This document shows, piece after piece, positions 32,801 to 40,583 of a stretch of DNA of 64,000 nucleotides. This DNA comes from Nematostella vectensis (taxonomy: Eukaryota > Cnidaria > Anthozoa > Actiniaria > Edwardsiidae): positions 8,528,540 through 8,592,539 of the forward strand of contig NC_064042.1 in the NCBI RefSeq assembly GCF_932526225.1. The letters are read 5' to 3'. Made by a program: the position numbers and the translations under genes. The notes below the pieces were generated by a model, which saw only the letters and a program-made list of their open reading frames with translations, did not search any database and was not told the origin of the DNA. The number at the start of each line of letters is the position of its first letter. The stretch's first letter is position 1.

Positions 32801-32977
32801 TACGGGCAGTTAGAGACTGGGTGGCACAAGGCATACCCAAACACTCGTCCCGCCGGCTGCGGTACGGGCAATTAGAGACTGGGTGGCACAAGGCATACCC
32901 AAAAACCCGTCCTGTCTGATACCGCAGGGCTGCGATACGGGCAATTAGAGACTGGGTGGCACAAGGCATACCCAAAC
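32801..32977. repeat. Three direct repeats leading into the first viral ORF
   Basis: The block tacgggca(g/a)ttagagact followed by gggtggcacaaggcatacccaaa starts at 32801, 32863 and 32936. The last copy ends directly at the ATG of the 39-residue ORF. Such iterated upstream repeats could be promoter or replication-origin elements of the virus (inference). Confidence 0.8.
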
Positions 32978-33097
32978 ATGGACGCTTACATAGAGGAGAT
33001 TCTCAATAGCATGCCTGACAAAGAGGCGCCCGCCGTACTGGTCCAGAACATCCTGGACGAGGGCATCCCCGAGGATGCCAAGCGCAAGCTGCTTTAA
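32978..33097 (+). CDS. Small viral ORF, 39 residues, unknown
   Basis: MDAYIEEILNSMPDKEAPAV and on to KRKLL; acidic, probably helical, no motif recognised. It sits between the last upstream repeat and the start of the replication gene, 7 bp before that gene's preferred ATG at 33105. Position, coding-like composition and exact fit between repeats and the next gene argue that it is real. Confidence 0.45.
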   Translation: MDAYIEEILNSMPDKEAPAVLVQNILDEGIPEDAKRKLL

Positions 33098-34558
33098 GCC
33101 GCTCATGTCGGCGAGATCGCGGCCAGAGGAAGTCTGGCGCGAGTTCGACCCATTGCTGCTGGAACGGCAGCAAGAGGGCCCAGAGGGCTTAGACCCCGAG
33201 GAGTACTATTCTCTCTTCGTCGGCGGCGCCCATCTTCTGTTCCCAAGCGTGGATGCCACTCTTCGGGGCCAAGACTTAAGCGCCGGTGTTTACCAGGAGA
33301 TACGAGATCTTGGTGGAGCAGGTGTCATTGCTCTAAAGCCGGTTATGCGGGGGTCTGATATTAATGACGATGGCTCGGTGAGGTGGGTCTCGCACGAGCG
33401 AGAGTCTCTGCGGGCAGTGTTGCCACCAGTGCTTGAGATGGTAGACCCCGACCGGCGCTACAGACTCTTTACGGTCGTTGGTAAGGCCCCCGCAGAGCCA
33501 TTGGCGCCAATCACAGAGGAGGAAGGGCGCTCGGAGCACAAGATCGGTGGGTCATTAGTCAAAAGAGGGGACCAAATCGCAGTTGGTGCCCTGGAAGGCA
33601 TCGATGCGGGTATTTGGGAGAAAGGACGAGAGTACCTCGTCTACGTGAGATACGATCTTCGCCCATTACCTGAGCAAAATGGTGAGCCTGGGCCAATGTT
33701 TGAGCGAGAGGGGGGGTGACACCTTCGCTAACTGTGTTGTGAGTTATGTTGCCGACTTCTTGAGGAATCGCGGCACCTCGCGCTCCCTTGGTCTAACCAA
33801 GACACGAGGCAAGATCCTCGAGCGATATGACAAAAAGCTGGCCACTACGGGATGCACCAAAGAAGACCTCTTTGAGATGGAAAAGAAGCTCGAGGTAAAG
33901 CTAGTAGCCGTGGACGCCCTGGGTAACGTTCTGTGGGACTCGGGGAAGTACAAGACTAAGGCGAGGGTCACTACCCCTTGCCACAATAACCACGCCTGGG
34001 CGAAGCTCCCGACCGAACCACCCGCGATCACGAGCGTCCACGGCATAGACTTCGAGGCTGAGGGGGAGCTTCGTTCGTTATGTCAGGAGAAGGCAGCGCT
34101 TCGAGCTACCAGTGCCGCCACAAAAACACGCGAGGCAAAAGTGCGAGAGGTTGCTCATCCGCTTTATAAACAGGGCGATCCCCAGAAGCACGAGGATCTG
34201 GCTGTGCGGGCGTGTTATAATCACGCACGAAGGCAAACTGTACCGATCGGGACAGGACGGAGCGGCTATCGACAGAGCGTTTACAGACGAGACAGGATAT
34301 GATCCTGAATGGCTCCCTGATGATCACCCAGCCTACCAAGAGTACACCGAAGCTACGCACCCGATGGGCGGCGCAATAGGGTATCGCTTCAAGAAGTGGA
34401 CCCAAAGAGAGAACATCAGGCCAACGCCCCTTAAGTACAGGGACGTCTGGCGTGTGGCGCAGGTTGAGTCCAAAGTGTTGAATAGCAAGGAAAACTTAGG
34501 GGCGCAGCCTCATGCGCACATCGACATGCGTGCGGCGTACCTACAATCTTCAACAAAA

Positions 34559-34717
34559 GTAAGTGAGACACTTCCCATACGAACAACCGCCAACCCTCTT
34601 CCCCCGATTAATATTGGCTAGAGGCGATTTTTCAGCTCAAAACGCAAGCAGTAGCAAGGTGATCATTTGCAACATTGAGGAAGGGGGAGGGAAAGTGTCC
34701 CATTAGGTTTGTAACAG
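34559..34717 (+). other. Candidate spliceosomal intron in the replication gene
   Basis: Begins GTAAGTGAG after a complete codon and ends TTTGTAACAG. Removing it joins two open segments in the same frame (phase 0), and it contains in-frame stops. An insertion that merely resembles an intron is the alternative. Confidence 0.5.
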
Positions 34718-35574
34718 ATTGTAGGATGCGAGGACAGTCTCTCCGGCGGCGCCTCGGACGCCATTGATTTGGTACGGAAATACGGCTTCCCTACGAACGT
34801 GTATCGTATCGCGGATGTTGTGGGACGGCCATTGAGCGAGGTTCTTCAACTAACCGGGGCCATTCAGCTGACCGAGTGGGAGTTCTCTGAGGCCTGCCAC
34901 CCCTACACTTCCGGGAGGGTAGGGCAGCACTTGGAGCAAAACGAGGGCTGGATCACCACGCCAGAGCTCAAGGACCTGTTAGACTCAGGTGACCTCGACA
35001 TGGCCACGGCGAGGGAGGTGTTGTATAGCGTCGGAAAAAAGGACTCCATCAAGTTCCCCCACTCCATCGTGTGCCGCCCCGGCGGCGAAGACTCGCAGTA
35101 CCCTGAGGGTCGAGATCTCGCTGTCCGTTTCGTAGGCAAGTGCGCTCGCCATGGCGACGAGTCCTCGATCGTAGTCTGCGACCGTGAAGAAGCCGCGTAT
35201 CTGACAAACCTCCTTGCGGGCGCCGATCACTTACTTAACTTCGAGCATGCCGATGGGGTTCATCTGATCCAATACAAAGACGGTGTCCGACGCTCACAAT
35301 GGTACCATATCAGGGCCTTTTTCGTCTTGGCGTACACAAACATGGCGTTGCGATGCATGTTGAGGCGATCCCTCGCGAAGACGTCCTCCGAGTGTGCACA
35401 GATGCCATATACGCAAAGGCGGTGCCCAGTGGTGTAAAGCTCGTGGAGCGAAATCCGAGGTATAGAGAGTGGCGCCACAAGAAGCCTGGGTACGAGTGGC
35501 GACCCGAAGCTGCTTGGGGTCCGAAGAAGTCGGGGAGCTTGGCCAAGGAGCCAAGCACTGCGCCGAGTCTGCCG

Positions 35575-36215
35575 TGCGATCTACAGATCTAGTGGCCGCA
35601 ACCTCTGCAAAGATGTATCTAGCCGGTCAAGGAGGATCGGGGAAGACCGAGTGGGCGGTGAGCATGTCCCGCGGCCGCAACGTTGTGGTGCTCACCCCCG
35701 AGAACGACCTCGCCCACGACCATCGCAACAACCCGCGCCTCGCGGTGAAGGCTCAAACCTACCACCGCTACCTCTGCATACCAGCGGAGAAGCCGATAGA
35801 GGAGTGGAGACTTTCCGAGCTGGTGCACAAACTCGACCGTCTCGCAGAAGTAATCATCATTGACGAGTGCTGTAAGGTACAGACTAAAGTGCTACGCGCC
35901 ATCCTAGGGTATCTCGCCACGCGGCCGTGTCAGGTAGTGTGTTGCGGCGACTATGGGCAGGTCCCGCCCTGGGGAGATGTAGAGGGGCCTCACGATATGC
36001 TCAAGGAATGGGCACAAGGGAACATCCGCTGGTTCGAGTCCGACTACCGCTGCCTGTGTGAAGACTTCGGAAAGCCTCACAGTACATGCGACTGCGGCTC
36101 TGCCGCGCCCTCCTCCAGGCTCCACGACATAAAGGGCCGGATTTGGTGTCAGTCAGATTCCCAACAGCTTGAGGTGTTTCGAGTGGAAATACTCGGGCTG
36201 AGGAACCGTCCACCG
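35575..36215 (+). pseudogene. SF1 helicase domain of the replication gene
   Basis: Walker A GQGGSGKTEW (about 35625-35654), a strand with VVVLTPENDLAHDHR, Walker B VIIIDEC (about 35850-35870), motif III-like VVCCGDYGQVPP (about 35934-35969) and SDYRC. The set and spacing fit superfamily 1 helicases of the Pif1/RecD-like kind. The C-terminal core is partly missing or frame-shifted before the LFIIDHIL segment at about 36250, which resembles the last conserved SF1 region. Confidence 0.7.
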
Positions 36216-36216
36216 G

Positions 36217-36693
36217 GTGCAGGGCAAGACTATCCAGACTCCAAGACGTCTGTTTATCATAGACCACATCTTAGAGGGCTGGACCACGAATGCTGTATAC
36301 ACCGGCATCTCCCGCGTGCGGCACTCCGACCAGATAGTCCGCGTGATCCCCCCCGATAACACCCCCGGTGCCTTGGTTCCCACAGGACTGCAGGCTACGC
36401 CCAGTGAAGAGCTCATTATAGCGCGAATCAAGCGATACGCTATAGACGACAGGCAAAAGGGTCGCACAAAGTACAAGGGAACGCACCACGTTCTGACGGT
36501 AGACCACGTACTCGGCATGATTGCTGACGCGGAAAAGAAGTGCACGGTCTGTGGCACCCAGCTTCTGCTTCAGGGGTACACCAAGAGCCATCCCCAATGC
36601 TTCAGTATCGACCGGCTGGACGACAGTCAGGGTCACTACAAGTGGAATGTCAGACTCACGTGCCTTAGCTGCAATAGAAGGCACAAGCGCTGA
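36217..36693 (+). CDS. Helicase tail plus HNH-type zinc nuclease segment
   Basis: This in-frame 3' segment begins with the final helicase-like motif (RLFIIDHILEGW, YTGISRVRHSDQ) and ends with paired cysteines CTVCG and CLSCNR around FSIDRLDDSQGHYKWNVRLT (about 36541-36690). That is the treble-clef layout of HNH endonucleases; D-R-x-D-x-x-x-G-H-x-x-x-N supplies the catalytic-type His and Asn. Its TGA stop (36691-36693) abuts the integrase stop on the other strand with no gap. Confidence 0.65.
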   Translation: MQGKTIQTPRRLFIIDHILEGWTTNAVYTGISRVRHSDQIVRVIPPDNTPGALVPTGLQATPSEELIIARIKRYAIDDRQKGRTKYKGTHHVLTVDHVLGMIADAEKKCTVCGTQLLLQGYTKSHPQCFSIDRLDDSQGHYKWNVRLTCLSCNRRHKR

Positions 36694-37860
36694 TCACGCT
36701 AGCGTGGCGCTACGCAACTGCGAATGCGTGAAGCCGTGCTTAAAGTACGCCGTGTAATACAACACTGGCTGTCCGGGCTCCATAACCCTCTTTAGTATTG
36801 GGTATGCCTTGCTTGTCCACCACGGGTCCATCGCTCGCCGTCGGCCCTTGTCCTGGAGGTCGTCCTCGTTTACGGCGATGTACACCTCAGTTCCGACCTC
36901 TAAGGGGAGCTTTTCGGCTTTGAGAGGCACGCGCCTCAGCTTTATGGCGTCTTTAGGCGCAAAGCCAGTCATGCGAGTCTTCGTTGCGTTTATGTCCGAG
37001 ATGACGATTGGCAAAGCGGTAACCCACTCGCGGTTTGTTTCGCCGGATGCAAGCTCCTTCGAATACTGCGCACGAAATAGGCGCTGTGCCAGCCAGCGAC
37101 GGAAAGACTCGGCGAAAGCTTGGCTCCTTTGGTGCCCTGGCTCAGCCCGTTGGACCTCCACTCCGTGGTCTGTTAGGAGCTTTGTGGTAGCACCCTTGAA
37201 CTCCGTGCCGTCATCAACCATGAGGACTTTAGGCCATTTGAGAGGTCCCTCTGCATAGATGTCAGCGAGTTCGCGGGAGACGACGGCCTCGCTCTTAGTC
37301 CTCAGTGGGCGGGCGGCTTTATATCGTGAAGCAACGTCAACGACAGTCAGGGCATACTTGTACCCGCGGTCGGTTGGCAAGAATAGCAGGTCCGACTGGT
37401 GGATACGGTTTGGTATCTGCTCCGAGAAGTGGGCGTAGGTAGTCGGAGGAGGGGGTGTCTGTGTGTAGCCCCCGACGGCCTGCGAGCTTACCCACTTGCG
37501 CACTCGATCTATGGAGGCTGAGCCCTTGGGAAGTTTGGAATGCAGAGCGGTCACTCCCTGGAAGCCACCTCTGGCGTAGTATATAGGACGAAGGAACGCA
37601 TTGAGTTCTTCATCGGACATGCGCTTCGCCGCCATTACGTGTCGGCCATGTACTGCAACAGGTGTATTAGTCTCCAACAGGCGGTAGGTAGGCCCCCGGA
37701 GAACGACATTGGCGAATCTCTTAACGCACTCCCTGCCTGCGTGCCACAACTCGAGGCTTCGGTTAGCAATGTCACCAAAGCTACATAATCCACCCATCGA
37801 CGGCACCTTCGGTGTCACTCGCTTAGCAGCGGCTGCTACCTCGTGCATAGCACTCCACAA
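36694..37860 (-). CDS. Retroviral-type DDE integrase (rve)
   Basis: Intact 388-residue ORF. Catalytic triad: D157 in HQSDLLFLP, D216 in VLMVDDGTEFKG, E251 in HQRSQAFAESFRRW, with 34 residues between the last two. These match the rve core of retroviral, Ty3/gypsy and Polinton integrases. An N-terminal helical region precedes it; the C-terminal part (EVGTEVYIAVNEDD onward, with WTSKAYPILKRV) resembles a chromo/SH3-like tail. It would insert the element into host DNA. It is tail-to-tail with the replication gene, and a TACGTA-rich A/T block lies 20-42 bp upstream of the start. Confidence 0.92.
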   Translation of the reverse strand: MWSAMHEVAAAAKRVTPKVPSMGGLCSFGDIANRSLELWHAGRECVKRFANVVLRGPTYRLLETNTPVAVHGRHVMAAKRMSDEELNAFLRPIYYARGGFQGVTALHSKLPKGSASIDRVRKWVSSQAVGGYTQTPPPPTTYAHFSEQIPNRIHQSDLLFLPTDRGYKYALTVVDVASRYKAARPLRTKSEAVVSRELADIYAEGPLKWPKVLMVDDGTEFKGATTKLLTDHGVEVQRAEPGHQRSQAFAESFRRWLAQRLFRAQYSKELASGETNREWVTALPIVISDINATKTRMTGFAPKDAIKLRRVPLKAEKLPLEVGTEVYIAVNEDDLQDKGRRRAMDPWWTSKAYPILKRVMEPGQPVLYYTAYFKHGFTHSQLRSATLA

Positions 37861-37879
37861 CTGGTCTGCAATTATCTTT

Positions 37880-37902
37880 TACGTATACGCATACGTATAC
37901 GC
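37880..37902 (-). promoter_or_regulatory. TACGTATACG repeat upstream of integrase
   Basis: Alternating TACG/TATACG sequence directly upstream of the integrase start. Similar alternating TA-rich blocks precede other viral genes (38668, 40539, 44712), suggesting a shared promoter type. Confidence 0.4.
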
Positions 37903-37957
37903 GCAGTATGGAAAAAGGCCGCCTAGATGCAGCGCCGGAACGGCAGCTGCAGCTGCA

Positions 37958-38353
37958 TCACAGCAAGCGGCTAGCTGTGTAGCCGATAGCGAGAGCGCCG
38001 GCGCCAATGTACGCCAACTCGGCGTTTTTCTGCGTTTTGCTGGGGATGTAGTAGTCGGACAGCTCAGGAGCCCGCATCGCCTCCAGGGATTGTTTTGGTC
38101 GGGTCTGGTTGTAGAGTTTAAGCGCGTAGTCCCCTCTCTCGCGACTTTTCGCTTGCCAATCGAGGATTTTTTGTCGCCGCTGTTGGTAGCGTCCATAGTC
38201 TCGTTGGTATTTCTCGAGGGCCTTGTCGTGCCTCTCCTTCTCAGCTAAGGCAGGGCTCTCATTGTTCGACAGGAACTTTGCGAGGTAGTTGCCACCAACG
38301 AATGCAGTCGCGTTTAGGACGGCGCCACCAACCAAAATTGCGATGGAAGCCAT
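37958..38353 (-). CDS. Small viral membrane protein, 131 residues
   Basis: Starts MASIAILVGGAVLNATAFVG (N-terminal hydrophobic segment), then a charged coiled-coil-like middle rich in Arg, Lys and Gln, an ELSDYYIPS motif, and a C-terminal hydrophobic segment (AYIGAGALAIGYTASRLL). Two membrane segments with a helical centre suggest a virion membrane or scaffold protein; function unknown. I chose ATG at 38353; an upstream ATG at 38380 adds nine polar residues. Confidence 0.6.
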   Translation of the reverse strand: MASIAILVGGAVLNATAFVGGNYLAKFLSNNESPALAEKERHDKALEKYQRDYGRYQQRRQKILDWQAKSRERGDYALKLYNQTRPKQSLEAMRAPELSDYYIPSKTQKNAELAYIGAGALAIGYTASRLL

Positions 38354-38382
38354 CGAGTAGTGTGTGTGTGCTTCGCACACTT

Positions 38383-38431
38383 CACGTGCTGTGTGTACGT
38401 GAACACGAGTCTAATACGTGGCCTACACGTG
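38383..38431. promoter_or_regulatory. Paired CACGTG boxes upstream of the 131-residue gene
   Basis: CACGTG at 38383-38388 and at 38426-38431, the latter within the palindrome ctacacgtgtag. The gene starting at 40460 also has two CACGTG boxes upstream (40487-40492, 40509-40514). This is an E-box bound by USF/Myc-type factors in animals; viral use here is inferred. Confidence 0.4.
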
Positions 38432-38441
38432 TAGTACACTA

Positions 38442-38661
38442 CTACATGGGCAGGATCTTCTGGTCCTCAAGGTAACCCTTCAAAGCGACAGCACCCTCAA
38501 CAGCGGCAGTCATTTTTGCGTAGTTCATGGGGCTCGCGGAGGGGTCTTTGGTGAAGTCTTCGCGCAAGACCTTGCGCCAAACCCAGCCAATACCGGCGAC
38601 TAGGCCGGTTATGACTGCGGCGTCGGTGATGGTCTTTGTAATCTTGCTTTGCTGCGTCGTC

Positions 38662-38666
<5 letters not shown>
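38442..38666 (-). CDS. Small viral membrane protein, 74 residues
   Basis: [20 protein letters not shown], then a hydrophobic stretch ([17 protein letters not shown]), [13 protein letters not shown], and a second weakly hydrophobic segment ending [10 protein letters not shown]. Unknown virion or membrane protein. The start codon abuts the (AT)n tract, and its first 27 bp are duplicated in inverted orientation at 38727-38753. The frame stays open upstream only because the microsatellite lacks stops. Confidence 0.6.
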
Positions 38667-39261
<595 letters not shown>

Positions 39262-39355
39262 AATGATGGTTGAAGGCTTTCATAGAAAGTGCTCAATACT
39301 CGAAAGTAGAGCGGTGTATAGTGTTAGTTTGAGAAAAATACAAACTACATAGGTT

Positions 39356-39396
39356 TCCCTACAGGTCTGTTTCGTGGTTGCCCACTCATCAGGGGA
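39356..39396 (-). ncRNA. Minimal type I hammerhead ribozyme (Penelope-type)
   Basis: Read on the minus strand: stem I 5' UCCC, core CUGAUGA (39392-39386), stem II GUGG-GCAA-CCAC (39385-39374), core GAAA (39373-39370), a tiny stem III CAG-AC-CUG (39369-39362), cleavage site UA (39361-39360), stem I 3' GGGA. All conserved core positions are present and three stems pair perfectly. Such minimal type I hammerheads with a very short stem III are known from the terminal repeats of Penelope-like elements. A Penelope-type coding fragment lies 200 bp upstream on the same strand. Confidence 0.82.
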
Positions 39397-39456
39397 TTTA
39401 ATGAGAATATTCCTACCATCGTATATATACTATTAACATTGAAATTTACATAATAA

Positions 39457-39519
39457 TAGACTGATAGTTTTAGCTAAGGCGGTAGGAGGAACAATAGCGA
39501 GTTACATTAAATATGCGGG
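39457..39519. repeat. 63-bp direct repeat, copy A
   Basis: Copy A (tagactgatagttttagcta onward to atatgcggg) matches copy B at 39943-40005 with one mismatch. Together they bracket the Penelope-type fragment exactly. Confidence 0.92.
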
Positions 39520-39591
39520 GCGAAAACTAACAGTGCGGAACGTGTGAAAAATTGATAGCGCGAAAATTTAACGGTGACGGGATTAACAGTT

Positions 39592-39942
39592 CTAATTGTT
39601 TCGTAGCAGGGCTTTGTTTCTGTGGCGGCACGAGGACACGAGTTCATTGCGTTTATTTAGAGTTGATAGTTTGGGTTGGCAGATGATCGTCAGCTTTTCC
39701 TTGAGGCAGAGGTTGCAACGCTTAGTGGTACTGTTGTAGGCGGAGTGGGAAGAAAGAATGCGCCATGAAATAAAGTACTCAATCATGTTGTCCTTGAGAG
39801 TCCAGACGTGTTTGCTGAGTTCGGTGGAGTTTCTGTGTTTGGCGTGTCGGAATGATGCGGTGTGGTTTCTGTACCTGGTCTTGAAGCTGTTTTCAGTGAG
39901 CCCGACGTATGTTTCCGAGGTGTTGTTGTCTTTTCGAGTTAC
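39592..39942 (-). pseudogene. Penelope-like element fragment with GIY-YIG-type end
   Basis: The open frame covers about 116 residues. The N-terminal half has ETYVGLTENSFKTRYRNHTA then FRHAKHRNSTELSKHVW, matching the second half of a GIY-YIG endonuclease domain as found at the C-terminus of Penelope-like reverse transcriptases (Y-V-G-x-T, R-x-x-x-H). The C-terminal half has a CNLCLKEK cysteine pair. No reverse transcriptase is present, so this is a 5'-truncated copy. It lies inside the viral element and separates its 40005 and 38666 gene regions. Confidence 0.72.
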
Positions 39943-40005
39943 TAGACTGATAGTTTTAGCTAAGGCGGTAAGAGGAACAATAGCGAGTTACATTAAATAT
40001 GCGGG
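39943..40005. repeat. 63-bp direct repeat, copy B
   Basis: Matches 39457-39519. It starts on the first base after the Penelope fragment and runs up to viral sequence at 40006. It is either an unusually long target duplication or part of a Penelope pseudo-LTR. Confidence 0.92.
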
Positions 40006-40460
40006 TAAAGCCATCAAACGACCGCAGCGTAGAGACAGGCTTCCGCACAATGTGCGGAGCTCGTTGTTGATGATGTAGTCGGACACTAGGTCATTGTGGA
40101 GATCGACCACACTGTCTATCGGCAGCGCCATGCCTACTAGCCTTTTAGCTTCAGAAAGCTGTCTGCCAGGGCGTCTGTAGTCCGGCTGGCTAGAGCGGTC
40201 TCGTATCGCTTCTCGTACTTCCTCACCTCCTCGGCGCTCATGCGTTTGACGTCGTCGTGAGTCAGGGCCTTGACTACCATTTCTCTCGACTTCCCCGAGG
40301 CTACGAGAATCGTGAGTTTCTCCCTCGCGTCTGCTACCTCAATTTGCTCACCTCCGGTAGCCGTCCCGGCTGGCTGCGTCGAGCAGCCCAGCGACTCGAC
40401 GACCAGGAGGCCGGCGGCGCCCCTCTCAAGAAGACTCTCAAAGTATTCGTCGCTCGTCAT
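40006..40460 (-). pseudogene. Viral helical protein, frame-interrupted at its 3' end
   Basis: The ORF 40460-40137 encodes 107 residues (MTSDEYFESLLERGAAGLLV; later EKLTILVASGKSREMVVKAL and EVRKYEKRYETAL), mostly helical and charged, no known motif. Just after its stop, another frame (40124-40006) stays open with VVDLHNDLVSDYIINNELRT and further coding-like sequence, so a frameshift or stop probably shortened the gene. The Penelope-type insertion follows at 40005. It lies just downstream of the packaging ATPase on the same strand. Confidence 0.55.
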
Positions 40461-40538
40461 GCACCCCTACCGTGGCTGAGGTGCAACACGTGTGTATATA
40501 TTTATATTCACGTGCCTTAAGGGCGGTGTGATCGATGC

Positions 40539-40561
40539 GTATATATATATATATACGTATA
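40539..40561 (-). promoter_or_regulatory. TA-rich block upstream of the 40460 gene
   Basis: gcgtatatatatatatatacgtatacg, about 80 bp upstream of the 40460 start, with CACGTG boxes between. Same character as the blocks at 37880 and 44712. Confidence 0.4.
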
Positions 40562-40583
40562 CGTGGGCGGTGGTTTACTGCGC

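Larger units (their letters stand above)
33105..36693 (+). pseudogene. Composite replication gene: polymerase-like, SF1 helicase, HNH; frameshifted
   Basis: One gene read through successive frames: 33105-33719, about 33700-34190, about 34190-34558, 34718-35365, 35365-35575, 35575-about 36150, about 36217-36693. Breaks lie at a seven-G run near 33711, then near 34190, 35365, 35575 and 36110-36215. A GT-AG interval (34559-34717) restores frame like an intron. The middle has an IDMRAAYLQ motif and, later, RVCTDAIY, placed like polymerase palm motifs A and C. A Walker A and other SF1 helicase motifs follow, then an HNH-like zinc motif. Its position next to the integrase fits a replication protein. 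The usual Polinton protein-primed polymerase B motifs are not apparent. The helicase part seems too short before its C-terminal motif, suggesting an internal deletion. The polymerase call is inference from motif order. Confidence 0.65.
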
